NCBI GenBank assembly: GCA_964502705.1
Contig: CAZCXZ010000036.1
Span: 1 to 30,162 of the forward strand
DNA: 30,162 bases
Source of the DNA: Berkiella sp964502705
Lineage (GTDB): Bacteria > Pseudomonadota > Gammaproteobacteria > Berkiellales > Berkiellaceae
Direction of reading: 5' to 3'
Under the pieces are notes generated by a model, which was not told where the DNA came from, did not search any database, and saw only the letters and a program-made list of their open reading frames with translations. Below are positions 16,336 to 25,071 of this stretch, one piece after another (position 1 is the stretch's first letter; each line of letters starts with the position of its first letter). The position numbers were made by a program, and so were the translations under genes.

Positions 16336-17634
16336 ATGAATCAAGATGTTAATTGTCGCTTTATGGCCTTCCATATTTTATTGGAAATTGTGCAGGGCGG
16401 TCGCTCTTTCCATCCACAACTGGTAGCACAACGTTATCCACGGGTCGATAGTCGCAATCAGTCTTTTACCGTGCATTTATGCTTTGGGGTATTACGATTT
16501 TATTTTGTATTACAAAAAGCATTAACCACGCTGTTACACAAACCACTCAAAAACAAAGATAAAGATTTAGAGCTATTAATGATGGTGGGGTTATATCAAT
16601 TATTTTATACCGACACCCCACAGCACGCGGCCATTAATGAAACCGTTGATGCGGCTCATCGTATTGCGCCTTATGCAAAAGGGCTTGTGAATGCGATATT
16701 ACGCAATGCTTTACGTCAATTTGATGACATCAAAGACATCTTAACCCATGGCAATTCGCAACCTGCTTGGTTAACGGCACGCTGGAAAAAAGATTGGCCG
16801 AACGATTGGCAGGCACTCATGGCAGCTAACCAAGCGCATCCACCTTTTGTCTTGCGCGTGAATACACAAAAAATAAGTCGTGATGACTATCTTGGTGCAC
16901 TCCAAAAAGCCAACATTGAAGCAACACCCTTAGCACAAACCTTATCCGGTGTTGTTATCAGTGAAGATGTCGCAATACAAAATCTACCTGGCTTTGATGA
17001 AGGTTGGGCAAGCGTACAAGATGGTAGCGCGCAACTTGCTGCCGAGCTATTGCAACTAACAAAGGCACAACGCGTACTCGATGCCTGCGCAGCACCGGGT
17101 GGCAAAACAGCACACATGTTAGAGCTGGAGCCACAGCTTAAAGAAGTGGTTGCCATTGAAAAGGACGAGAAGCGCGTTTCTCTACTGCAAAGCACTTTAG
17201 AGCGTTTACAGCTGTCTGCGAAGGTGGTTTGTGCGGATGCCAGTGATACTGCGTCATGGTGGGATAATCAACTTTTTGATCGTATTTTGTTAGATGCACC
17301 TTGCTCAGCAACCGGCGTTATTCGTCGCCATCCAGATATTAAACTTCATCGCCAAGAAAAAGATCTCAAGCAGCTAACAAAGATCCAAAGCGAGCTCTTA
17401 TTACAATTGTGGCCATTACTCAAACCCGGTGGCATACTGTTATATGCAACCTGCTCTACGTTGGCCGTAGAAAATGTGCAACAAATAACCCATTTTCTAG
17501 CGACGCATTCCGATGCAGAAGAATTACCCATCGATGCCACATGGGGCATTGCACAAACGGTGGGGCGACAAATTTTACCTGGGCAAGACGGCATGGACGG
17601 CTTTTACTACGCAAGACTGACCAAGCGCAGCTAG
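16336..17634 (+). CDS. rsmB: 16S rRNA m5C967 methyltransferase (RsmB/Sun)
   Basis: This 432-residue protein methylates C967 of 16S rRNA. The N-terminal 130 residues are the NusB-like RNA-binding domain (QHAAINETVDAAHRI, KGLVNAILRN). The SAM-dependent domain holds VLDACAAPGGKTAHML (about 248-262), LLDAPCSATGVIRRHPDIK with C323, and LLYATCSTL with C373; the two cysteines are the m5C methyltransferase catalytic pair. It starts three bases after fmt and closes the def-fmt-rsmB operon. In many gammaproteobacteria trkA follows directly, as it does here after a 163-bp gap filled by a short repeat. Confidence 0.97.
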   Translation: MNQDVNCRFMAFHILLEIVQGGRSFHPQLVAQRYPRVDSRNQSFTVHLCFGVLRFYFVLQKALTTLLHKPLKNKDKDLELLMMVGLYQLFYTDTPQHAAINETVDAAHRIAPYAKGLVNAILRNALRQFDDIKDILTHGNSQPAWLTARWKKDWPNDWQALMAANQAHPPFVLRVNTQKISRDDYLGALQKANIEATPLAQTLSGVVISEDVAIQNLPGFDEGWASVQDGSAQLAAELLQLTKAQRVLDACAAPGGKTAHMLELEPQLKEVVAIEKDEKRVSLLQSTLERLQLSAKVVCADASDTASWWDNQLFDRILLDAPCSATGVIRRHPDIKLHRQEKDLKQLTKIQSELLLQLWPLLKPGGILLYATCSTLAVENVQQITHFLATHSDAEELPIDATWGIAQTVGRQILPGQDGMDGFYYARLTKRS

Positions 17635-17649
17635 TTTTATTTGAGAACG

Positions 17650-17795
17650 GCCAGAAATTCAGGTGCGAAGACTTTAGTCACAGCAGATGATTTTCTGGCT
17701 AGGCGGCAAGTTCTCGAGCAAAGGAGTGTATGCAAATACATGACTGCAGCGAGATGAACGTAGCCAACAACGCCAGAAATTCAGGTGCGAAGACT
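17650..17795. repeat. Short interspersed-type element with 24-bp direct repeats, in front of trkA
   Basis: An identical 24-bp sequence beginning GCCAGAAATTCAGGTGCGAA occurs at 17650-17673 and 17772-17795, 122 bp apart. Between them TTTCTGGC (17692-17699) is the reverse complement of the GCCAGAAA that begins each copy. So the segment 17692-17779 could fold as one stem, and 17650-17699 as another. The pattern is that of one complete element of about 105 bp (from about 17691) preceded by the tail of a second copy. It fills nearly all of the rsmB-trkA gap and ends two bases before the trkA ATG. Copies elsewhere in the genome are expected but cannot be seen here. Confidence 0.7.
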
Positions 17796-17797
17796 AC

Positions 17798-19168
17798 ATG
17801 AAAATTATTATATTAGGTGCAGGCCAAGTTGGCGGCACATTAGCAGAACACTTAAGCATCGAAAATGACGTTACCGTCGTAGATACTAATCCCGATCGTC
17901 TAAATGATTTACAAGAGCGCTTAGATATCCGCACTGTGTGCGGACCTGCTTCATACCCCAATATTTTGCTGAATGCAGGCGCAGAAGATGCCGATCTATT
18001 GATAGCTGTCACCAATTCTGACGAAGCGAATATGATTGCTTGCCAAGTGGCTTATAATTTGTTCAGAACCCCAACAAAAATTGCACGTGTACGCGCAACA
18101 CAATATGTTGCCTATGAAGAGCTCTTCGGCAACGATGCACTCGCGGTTGATATGTTAATCAGCCCTGAGCATTTAGTGATGCAGCATATTAAGCGTCTGA
18201 TTGAACACCCCGATGCATTACAGGTTGTGAACTTTGCGCAAGGCCGTGTGCAAATGGCTGCTGTGCGTGCATTCTATGGTGGCACGCTGGTTGGCCATGC
18301 GTTAGGCGATATGAAAAAACATATGCCACAAATTGACACCAAGGTCGTGGCTATTTTTCGCCGTAACAAAGCCATTATTCCCACCGACGACACCATTATC
18401 GAACCGGATGATGAGGTGTTCTTTTTAGCAACGCCTGCCCACATTGATGCAGTCATGAGCGAACTCAGGCAGCTTGATCAGCCTTACAAACGCGTTATCA
18501 TTGCTGGCGGTGGCAATATTGGCGCAAAACTGGCCGAAGCCCTTGAGCACCAATTTAATGTCAAAATTATCGAAAAATCACCTGCACGCGCGCAACGTTT
18601 AGCAACCGATTTGAATAAAGCGGTTGTATTATTAGGCGACGCAGCTGATCGCGAGCTATTACTCGATGAAAATATCCAAGAAACGGATGTCTTTTGCGCG
18701 GTCACTAATCAGGATGAAGCAAATATTATGTCTGCCATACTTGCAAAACGATTGGGGGCACATAAAGTAATGGCGCTGATTAATCGTTCTGCTTACGTCG
18801 ATGTAATTGAGGGTGGTGATATTGATATTGCCGTTTCCCCACAGCAAGCCACCATCGGTAGCCTATTAACACACGTGCGCCGAGGGGACGTGGTCAATGT
18901 GCATTCATTGCGCAGAGGCGCAGCCGAAGCCATCGAAGCCATAGCACACGGTGACAGCAGTACTTCGCAGGTTATTGGGCGAAAAATTCGCGATATTCGC
19001 CTACCAGCAGGTACCACCATCGGTGCGATAGTGAGAGCCGATATGGTTATCATTGCAAATGATGATTGTGAAATTGCTTCTGAAGACCACGTGATTTTAT
19101 TCGTCATCGACAAAAGTCGCATTTCAGAAGTTGAACGTTTGTTCCAGGTTGGGATCACTTTTTTATAG
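17798..19168 (+). CDS. trkA: Trk potassium uptake regulatory subunit TrkA
   Basis: This 456-residue cytoplasmic protein is the NAD(H)-binding gating subunit of the Trk K+ system. It has two tandem RCK units: nucleotide loops ILGAGQVGGTLAEHL (G7, G9, G12) and IAGGGNIGAKLAEAL (about 235-249), each followed by a TrkA_C domain, with acidic strand ends VVDTNPDR and IIEKSPAR. Length matches E. coli TrkA (458). The ATG at 17798 is the only sensible start: no in-frame ATG, GTG or TTG lies between it and the stop at 17741. It lacks a good Shine-Dalgarno; its leader is the end of the repeated element. trkH follows 21 bp later. Confidence 0.97.
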   Translation: MKIIILGAGQVGGTLAEHLSIENDVTVVDTNPDRLNDLQERLDIRTVCGPASYPNILLNAGAEDADLLIAVTNSDEANMIACQVAYNLFRTPTKIARVRATQYVAYEELFGNDALAVDMLISPEHLVMQHIKRLIEHPDALQVVNFAQGRVQMAAVRAFYGGTLVGHALGDMKKHMPQIDTKVVAIFRRNKAIIPTDDTIIEPDDEVFFLATPAHIDAVMSELRQLDQPYKRVIIAGGGNIGAKLAEALEHQFNVKIIEKSPARAQRLATDLNKAVVLLGDAADRELLLDENIQETDVFCAVTNQDEANIMSAILAKRLGAHKVMALINRSAYVDVIEGGDIDIAVSPQQATIGSLLTHVRRGDVVNVHSLRRGAAEAIEAIAHGDSSTSQVIGRKIRDIRLPAGTTIGAIVRADMVIIANDDCEIASEDHVILFVIDKSRISEVERLFQVGITFL

Positions 19169-19189
19169 CATGAGGCGATATAACACGCG

Positions 19190-20638
19190 ATGGAGTTAGC
19201 GAACTTTAGAATTTTAGGTCTGCTGCTCATGATGCTGAGCCTTACCTTTGTTCCGCCTTTGTTTGTGGAACTTTTATATCAAGATGGTTATGCGCTCACC
19301 TTCCATTTATCATTTGCCGTAACCTTTGGTATTGGCTTTTTATTATGGTTTCCCTTTCGCACAAGACAGCATGCACTTCGCACGCACGATGGTTTTTTGA
19401 TTGTATTAATTTTTTGGTTAACCGCCAGTCTAATTGGCGCGTTGCCCCTGTATTGGAATATTGAACCCAATCTCTCCTTTACGGATGCATTTTTTGAATC
19501 GGTGTCAGGGATCACAACCACTGGCTCAACCATTTTTCACCACCTAGATGATTTGCCGCATTCCGTGTTGTATTACCGTCAGCAAATGCAATTTTTAGGT
19601 GGGATCAGTATTGTCGTTTTAGCGGTTGCGATTTTGCCTGCCTTAGGCATCGGCGGCATGCAGCTGTTTCGCACCGAAATTACGGGGCCCGTAAAAGATG
19701 ACAAATTAACACCACGTATTACGCAAACCGCTAAAGCCATTTGGTTACTCTATGTGTTTATGACGTTATTATGTGCCCTAGCGTATTGGCTGGCTGGCAT
19801 GCCTTGCTTTGATGCGATAGTACACAGCTTCAGCACGGTTTCAACCGGTGGCTTTTCAACACACGATAAAAGTTTGGCTTTTTATGATAGTGTCGCGATC
19901 GAAAGTGTCGCGATGGTCTTTATGCTTCTTGGGGCAATTAGCTTTAATTTACATTTTCTGATTTTGCGAAACAAAAAAATCAGCATTTATTTTAATGATC
20001 CTGAGTTTAAGTTGTTTGCAAAAATCGTGTTTGGTGCCGCTGTCGTTGTCTGGGCCTCGCTCGTGATTGCCGCACAAAATAATAAATCGCCCTACCTGCT
20101 TTTTGATGCCTTGTTCCAGGTGATTTCGCTATCGACCACTACCGGATTTTTATCAACGGACTTTTCATTATGGCCGTTGTTTATTGGTGTCTTACTACTT
20201 TTTTGTGGTGTTATCGGCGGTTGTGCCGGCTCAACCAGCGGTGGCGTAAAGGTGGTGCGGGTACTCTTGTTACAAAAACAAGGATCTCGAGAAATTAAAC
20301 GCTTAATACATCCTCACGGACAATATGTGATTAAGCTGGGCGAAAAAGCGATCACCCCTCGGATTATTGAGGCAATATGGGGCTTTTTTGCCATTTACTT
20401 TGTTATTTTCATTATTCTATTGCTGTTGCTACTCATCGTTGAACAAGACTTCTTTACGGCCTACACCGCATTATTGGCAACCATTTCCAATTCTGGGCCT
20501 GGTTTAGGTGCGGTGGCTAGTGACTTCTCCAGCATGGGACCTCATGCAAAATGGGTTCTCAGTTTTGCGATGTTGGCAGGTCGGCTCGAGATTTTCACGA
20601 TTTTGGTCTTATTATCCCCGACTTTCTGGCGTCGTTAA
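19190..20638 (+). CDS. trkH: Trk potassium transporter membrane subunit TrkH
   Basis: This 482-residue inner-membrane protein is the K+-conducting subunit partnered with TrkA. Four pore-loop selectivity-filter segments can be read: TTTGST (109-114), STVSTGGF (215-222), SLSTTTGF (313-320) and ISNSGPGLG (432-440). About ten hydrophobic membrane spans surround them. GIGGMQLFRTEITGP and GGCAGSTSGGVKVVR are typical of TrkH/TrkG, and the C-terminus FAMLAGRLEIFTILVLL is conserved. Length equals E. coli TrkH (483). It is 21 bp after trkA, so both subunits are probably made from one transcript; GAGGCG precedes the ATG. Confidence 0.97.
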   Translation: MELANFRILGLLLMMLSLTFVPPLFVELLYQDGYALTFHLSFAVTFGIGFLLWFPFRTRQHALRTHDGFLIVLIFWLTASLIGALPLYWNIEPNLSFTDAFFESVSGITTTGSTIFHHLDDLPHSVLYYRQQMQFLGGISIVVLAVAILPALGIGGMQLFRTEITGPVKDDKLTPRITQTAKAIWLLYVFMTLLCALAYWLAGMPCFDAIVHSFSTVSTGGFSTHDKSLAFYDSVAIESVAMVFMLLGAISFNLHFLILRNKKISIYFNDPEFKLFAKIVFGAAVVVWASLVIAAQNNKSPYLLFDALFQVISLSTTTGFLSTDFSLWPLFIGVLLLFCGVIGGCAGSTSGGVKVVRVLLLQKQGSREIKRLIHPHGQYVIKLGEKAITPRIIEAIWGFFAIYFVIFIILLLLLLIVEQDFFTAYTALLATISNSGPGLGAVASDFSSMGPHAKWVLSFAMLAGRLEIFTILVLLSPTFWRR

Positions 20639-20685
20639 TTTGTTATTCAATCAACAAATTGCTTGATCTGCATACCACTTAAGAT

Positions 20686-20710
20686 TGCCCACAGTGTATA
20701 CTAGTGGGCA
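20686..20710. promoter_or_regulatory. Dyad TGCCCAC-N11-GTGGGCA around a promoter-like TATACT before glyQ
   Basis: The trkH-glyQ gap (103 bp) holds a perfect 7-bp inverted repeat, TGCCCAC (20686-20692) and GTGGGCA (20704-20710). The 11-base spacer contains TATACT (20696-20701), a possible -10 for glyQ 41 bp before its ATG. TTTCCTGTTT follows, so the hairpin could instead be a weak trkH terminator. Operator and terminator readings cannot be separated from sequence alone. Confidence 0.4.
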
Positions 20711-20741
20711 TTTCCTGTTTGACAAGCAAAGGCCACTTTGA

Positions 20742-21665
20742 ATGCTAGAAAATCAAAAACCTTATACGTTTGCCGAAATTATTCAAACCTTGCACCAATT
20801 TTGGGCATCGCACGGTTGCGTGATTTTACAACCATTAGATATGGAAGTGGGCGCAGGCACATTTCACCCTGGCACCTTTTTGCGCGCCATCGGTCCTGAG
20901 CCATGGTTTGCAGCCCATGTGCAGCCCAGCCGTCGCCCAACTGATGGTCGATATGGCGACAATCCCAATCGGACACAAATGTTCCATCAATATCAGGTGG
21001 TGCTTAAACCTTCGCCATTAGAAATTCAATCTCTATGCGTACAATCGTTACAAGCGATTGGTATTGATCCAGAAAAAAATGATATTCGGTTTGTAGAAGA
21101 TAACTGGGAGTCACCAACACTGGGTGCCTGGGGTTTAGGTTGGGAAGTCTGGTTAAATGGGATGGAAAGCATCCAGTTTACCTATTTTCAACAAGTCGGT
21201 GGCTTAGAGTGTAAACCCGTGATGGGCGAATTAGCCTATGGCATAGAACGCCTTGCGATGCACATTCAAAATAAAAAGAGCATGTTTGATTTGTTGTGGG
21301 CCAAAACGCCGCAAGGTGACGTCACCTATGGAGACGTGTTTCATCAAAATGAAGTTGAAAAATCAACCTACAATTTTGAGCTTGCCAACACCGACATGTT
21401 ATTTGCACACTTCGATGATTACGAGCGTGAATGCCAAAAACTGATCGAAGCAAATTTACCATTGCCGGCTTATGAAATGGTACTAAAAGCATCACATACT
21501 TTTAACCAGCTTGATGCGCGAAGCGCCATTGCTGTCACTGAGAGACAACGCTATATCTTACGCGTACGAACACTTGCGCGAGATGTCGCGATGGCTTATT
21601 ACGCAGCCAGAGAAAAGCTTGGTTTTCCATTAGCAAAACAAAAACAAGAGAGCTCCTATGCCTAA
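20742..21665 (+). CDS. glyQ: Glycyl-tRNA synthetase alpha subunit
   Basis: This 307-residue protein is the class II catalytic alpha subunit of the bacterial alpha2beta2 glycyl-tRNA synthetase. Near-universal stretches include FWASHGCVILQPLDMEVGAG, HPGTFLRAIGPEPW, VQPSRRPTDGRYGDNPNR, QHYQ-type FHQYQVVLKPSP, RFVEDNWESPTLGAWGLGWE and GGLECKPVMGELAYGIERL. Length equals that of E. coli GlyQ (303). AAAGG lies about ten bases before the ATG. It overlaps glyS by 8 bp, so the two subunits are translationally coupled. Confidence 0.98.
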   Translation: MLENQKPYTFAEIIQTLHQFWASHGCVILQPLDMEVGAGTFHPGTFLRAIGPEPWFAAHVQPSRRPTDGRYGDNPNRTQMFHQYQVVLKPSPLEIQSLCVQSLQAIGIDPEKNDIRFVEDNWESPTLGAWGLGWEVWLNGMESIQFTYFQQVGGLECKPVMGELAYGIERLAMHIQNKKSMFDLLWAKTPQGDVTYGDVFHQNEVEKSTYNFELANTDMLFAHFDDYERECQKLIEANLPLPAYEMVLKASHTFNQLDARSAIAVTERQRYILRVRTLARDVAMAYYAAREKLGFPLAKQKQESSYA

Positions 21666-23745
21666 CTCGCAATTAGCAACACTTTTAGTCGAAATTGGCA
21701 CTGAAGAATTACCGCCACACCATTTAAACAAACTGTCTAGTGCATTTTCGCAAGTGCTAGGTAATTTATTAAATGATGTTGGTATCACGGGCAGCAAAAT
21801 TGAGCATTTTGTAACACCACGGCGGATCGCGGCTCGTATTAGCGATATCCCTGCGACACAACCACAGCGTGTTGTGCAAAAACGTGGCCCTGCTCTCAGT
21901 AGCGCTTATGATGCCAAAGGAGCGCCCACCAAAGCTGCTCTGGGGTTTGCAAAAAGCTGCAATGTTGAAATCGAGCAATTAAAAACACTTGAGACTCCTC
22001 AAGGTTCTTGGCTCATCTTCGAACAAGAAGAAGGCGGCATCGCCTTAGCAGATATTTTACCTGCCATGATAGAGAAGGCGATTAATGAAATTCCTGCTAA
22101 AAAGCGCATGCGCTGGGGTGATGGTGCAACGGAATTTTTGCGCCCTATTCATTGGATAACCATCGTTCATGGCAAAAACGCAGTTCCCATCAAGGTTTTT
22201 GGCATGACTGCCACGCAACATAGCTATGGCCATCGTGTTCATTCGCCTCAAGCCTTATTAATCACCGATGCCAATGATTATTTAACATTAATGCGCCAAG
22301 CAAAAGTCATTGCTGATCCTGAAGAACGCAAAGATCTGATTCAAAATGCTATTGCACTCATTGGAAAAGAACAAGGTGGCAGTACGGTCATTCCGCCTGA
22401 TTTGCTTGATGAGGTCAGCGGTTTAGTCGAATGGCCTGTGCCTTTAGCTGCGCAATTTGACAAAGCGTTTCTTGAAGTACCACAAGAAGCTTTGATTTCT
22501 TCAATGCAAAATCACCAAAAATGTTTTGCGATTAAAAATCCTCAAGGAAAATTGCTAAATACCTTTGTGCTAGTTAGTAACACAGAGGCAAATCCTTCCG
22601 AGAATATTATTCGTGGTAATGAACGCGTCATGCATGCCCGCCTTGCTGATGCCAAATTTTTCTACGATCAAGATCGAAAAAACCCTTTAAGCATGCGCTT
22701 AGAAGGTTTGAAGAATATGATTTTCCAGAAAAAACTTGGAACTTTATACGATAAATCTCAACGTATTGCTAAATTAGCGGGCGGGATTGCCAAACAAATG
22801 AATGCCTCGCATCGCGATTGCGAACGCGCTGGTAAAATATGCAAAGCCGATTTGTTAACCGAAATGGTTTTTGAATTCCCTGAATTACAGGGCATTATGG
22901 GGAATTATTATGCCCGTCATGATGGTGAACCTCATGATGTGTGTGTTGCCATTCAAGAAAGCTATCTGCCGCGATTTGCAAAAGATGTTTTGCCTGAAAC
23001 ACCCACTGGCATTTGTGTTGCATTAGCTGATCGCTTAGATACGTTAATCGGTATTTTTGGCATTGGCCAATTACCTAGCGGTGACAAAGATCCCTTTGGG
23101 CTTCGCAGACAAGCGCTTGCCATCTTACGTATTTTAATCGAGAAAAAACTGAATCTTGACTTGGAAGATTTATGTGAAATGGCTCGTCATGGCTACGGCA
23201 GTTTGATCGACGAAGAAGTGGTGCAACAAGTTCTTCATTTTTGCTTTGAACGATTTAAAGCATGGTACCAAGAACAAGGCATTAGCCTGCAAACAATTGA
23301 AGCCGTTCTTGCCAACCGAATCACGGTACCCTACGATTGTAGTCAACGCATTTTAGCGGTTAACCATTTTCAAACATTACCCGCAGCTATGCATTTAGCT
23401 GCAGCGAACAAGCGCGTTCGAAATATTCTGCAAAAATCAGGGCTTTCGTTAAATTTAAAACAATTACCCGCGATCGATCCTGCGCTATTTACGGAAACGG
23501 CTGAAAAAAATCTAAACACGGCTATCGAAACTTTAAAGCGTCAAACAGAACCGTTGATTCTTGAAGGCAAATATCAAGAAGCGTTAAGTGAATTAGCAAG
23601 TCTACAACAAGTGGTTGATAACTTTTTTGATGAAGTGATGGTCATGTGTGATGATGAAAAGTTACGTACTAACCGTATTCGGTTGTTAAGTCACTTGTCC
23701 GCGCTGTTTATGCAAATTGCTGACATTTCGAAATTGGCATTATGA
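21658..23745 (+). CDS. glyS: Glycyl-tRNA synthetase beta subunit
   Basis: This 695-residue beta subunit binds and positions tRNA(Gly) for the GlyQ active site. The N-terminus LLVEIGTEELPPHHL, VTPRRIAARI, QKRGPALSSAYD, MRWGDGATEFLRPIHWI, QEALISSMQNHQKCFAI, GNERVMHARLADAKFFYDQDRK and the FEFPELQGIMGNYYA block are typical. ALADRLDTLIGIFGIGQLPSGDKDPFGLRRQ and a C-terminal helical anticodon-binding region follow. Length matches E. coli GlyS (689). It overlaps glyQ by 8 bp and gmhB by 4 bp (ATGA). Confidence 0.98.
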   Translation: MPNSQLATLLVEIGTEELPPHHLNKLSSAFSQVLGNLLNDVGITGSKIEHFVTPRRIAARISDIPATQPQRVVQKRGPALSSAYDAKGAPTKAALGFAKSCNVEIEQLKTLETPQGSWLIFEQEEGGIALADILPAMIEKAINEIPAKKRMRWGDGATEFLRPIHWITIVHGKNAVPIKVFGMTATQHSYGHRVHSPQALLITDANDYLTLMRQAKVIADPEERKDLIQNAIALIGKEQGGSTVIPPDLLDEVSGLVEWPVPLAAQFDKAFLEVPQEALISSMQNHQKCFAIKNPQGKLLNTFVLVSNTEANPSENIIRGNERVMHARLADAKFFYDQDRKNPLSMRLEGLKNMIFQKKLGTLYDKSQRIAKLAGGIAKQMNASHRDCERAGKICKADLLTEMVFEFPELQGIMGNYYARHDGEPHDVCVAIQESYLPRFAKDVLPETPTGICVALADRLDTLIGIFGIGQLPSGDKDPFGLRRQALAILRILIEKKLNLDLEDLCEMARHGYGSLIDEEVVQQVLHFCFERFKAWYQEQGISLQTIEAVLANRITVPYDCSQRILAVNHFQTLPAAMHLAAANKRVRNILQKSGLSLNLKQLPAIDPALFTETAEKNLNTAIETLKRQTEPLILEGKYQEALSELASLQQVVDNFFDEVMVMCDDEKLRTNRIRLLSHLSALFMQIADISKLAL

Positions 23746-24278
23746 AGTTAGTCATTCTTGATCGAGATGGTGTTGTTAATGAAGATTCGCCGGCTTATAT
23801 TAAGTCGGTCGATGAATGGCACCCCATCAAGGGCAGCCTAGAAGCAATTGCGTTACTCAATCAACACGGATTTACCGTTGCGGTTGCCACCAATCAATCT
23901 GGGCTTGCGCGCGGTATGTATGATGAAACAATCTTGAATGCCATTCACGAAAAAATGCAAAATGCGGCCAAGGCTTTGGGCGGGAAAATCGATAGTATTT
24001 TCTACTGTCCACATGGCCCTGACAGCCATTGTGATTGTCGCAAACCGAAACCCGGGTTGTTACACCAAATTGCCGCTCATTATAATGTGGCGCTCACGAA
24101 CGTGCCTTATATTGGTGACTCCTATCGAGATATAGAAGCCGGAATGAATGCCGGAGCAACACCCATCCTGGTTTTAACGGGCAATGGTCAGAAAACCTTA
24201 CAAACCTATGCCAAGGATCTGCAAAAAATAGCGTATTATGACGACTTGTTCGCCTTTGCGCGTTCTTTGGAAGTTTAA
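23742..24278 (+). CDS. gmhB: D-glycero-beta-D-manno-heptose 1,7-bisphosphate 7-phosphatase
   Basis: This 178-residue HAD-superfamily phosphatase removes the 7-phosphate in ADP-heptose synthesis for the LPS inner core. It has the catalytic LDRDG (D7 and D9), motif II ATNQSG (49-54), the zinc ligands C89, H91, C97 and C99 in CPHGPDSHCDC followed by RKPKPG, and the acidic motif IGDSYRD (D126, D130). All residues expected for activity are present. It overlaps glyS by 4 bp and precedes plsC by 12 bp, the same neighbourhood as in Pseudomonas. The presence of this enzyme implies heptose-containing LPS. Confidence 0.95.
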   Translation: MKLVILDRDGVVNEDSPAYIKSVDEWHPIKGSLEAIALLNQHGFTVAVATNQSGLARGMYDETILNAIHEKMQNAAKALGGKIDSIFYCPHGPDSHCDCRKPKPGLLHQIAAHYNVALTNVPYIGDSYRDIEAGMNAGATPILVLTGNGQKTLQTYAKDLQKIAYYDDLFAFARSLEV

Positions 24279-24290
24279 TGACTCTTTCAG

Positions 24291-25007
24291 ATGTGTAACC
24301 TAATCCCTTTTATACGTTCTTTACTGTTTTTTAGCGGGCAAGTTTTAAGTGCGATTGTACTTGCGACCCTTGGGATCTTGCTGTTCGCTTTCCCCTATTC
24401 TGTGCGATATAAAGTTATTACTTCCTGGTCACACTTCATTATCTGGTGGGCAAAAATAACCTGTGGTATTCGCTATGATGTGCAAGGTTTAGATCATTTA
24501 CCCAAACAAAATGCGATTGTGTTATGCAAACATCAATCTGCCTGGGAAACGCTGTTTTTACAAACTATCCTAGGCGAACAAACCTGGGTGCTTAAAAAGC
24601 AATTGTTACGCATCCCTTTCTTTGGCTGGGCGTTAAGTTTAATCGAGCCGATTGCCATCGATAGAGAGAAATCGAGTTCCGTAAAACAATTACTTGAACA
24701 AGGACGCCAACGTCTACAGCAAGGTCGCTGGGTGGTGATCTTTCCTGAAGGCTCACGCATTGCAGTAGGCAAAGTTGGACGCTATTCACGCAGTGGCGCC
24801 GTGTTAGCCAAAGAAACCGGCTATTCGATTGTACCGATTGCACATAATGCCGGTGTGTTATGGCCTAAAAAAGCCTTTGTGAAAAAGCCTGGCACGATTT
24901 CCGTCGTGATTGGGCCTGAAATACGAGCATCAGAATTAACAGTCGATGAGATCCATGAGAAGGCAAAAGAGTGGATTGAAGAGACGATGTTAGCTTTACC
25001 GCAATAA
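24291..25007 (+). CDS. plsC: 1-acyl-sn-glycerol-3-phosphate acyltransferase (PlsC/LPLAT family)
   Basis: This 238-residue membrane-bound acyltransferase makes phosphatidic acid from lysophosphatidic acid. One or two N-terminal hydrophobic helices (about 4-35 and 43-58) precede the catalytic motif KHQSAWET, with H81 and acidic E86 (HX4E rather than the commoner HX4D, as in many gammaproteobacterial members). Motif III, FPEGSR (151-156), binds the glycerol phosphate. A second family member elsewhere in the genome could be the main PlsC; Pseudomonas has such a paralogue (lptA) at this locus, so substrate preference is uncertain. The ATG at 24291 lacks a clear Shine-Dalgarno. The gene ends flush against a 54-bp palindromic element. 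Confidence 0.9.
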   Translation: MCNLIPFIRSLLFFSGQVLSAIVLATLGILLFAFPYSVRYKVITSWSHFIIWWAKITCGIRYDVQGLDHLPKQNAIVLCKHQSAWETLFLQTILGEQTWVLKKQLLRIPFFGWALSLIEPIAIDREKSSSVKQLLEQGRQRLQQGRWVVIFPEGSRIAVGKVGRYSRSGAVLAKETGYSIVPIAHNAGVLWPKKAFVKKPGTISVVIGPEIRASELTVDEIHEKAKEWIEETMLALPQ

Positions 25008-25061
25008 TGTAGGGGACGACCTCCGTGTCGTCCCGGGCCAGCACAGAGGCTGGCCCCTACA
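25008..25061. repeat. 54-bp perfect two-hairpin palindromic element between convergent plsC and gyrB
   Basis: The element starts on the base after the plsC stop. An outer stem TGTAG/CTACA (25008-25012, 25057-25061) encloses two abutting perfect 8-bp hairpins with 6-base loops. These are GGGACGAC/GTCGTCCC (25013-25020, 25027-25034) and GGGCCAGC/GCTGGCCC (25035-25042, 25049-25056). The result is a three-way junction with no unpaired linkers. It is far more GC-rich than its surroundings. It ends 10 bp before the gyrB stop and may work as a two-way transcription barrier. The regular form looks like an interspersed palindromic (REP/MITE-type) repeat. Confidence 0.75.
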
Positions 25062-25071
25062 TCAAGACTTT

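Noticed and set aside
17409..17690. 93-codon open frame overlapping the rsmB end and the repeat
   Set aside because: It lies in another frame of rsmB and ends in the repeated element; no ribosome-binding site and no protein-like composition.
9046..19100. Other CACGTG-containing sequences (for example near 9049 and 19090)
   Set aside because: Only the central hexamer matches; the flanking bases do not fit the parS arms, so they are not ParB sites.
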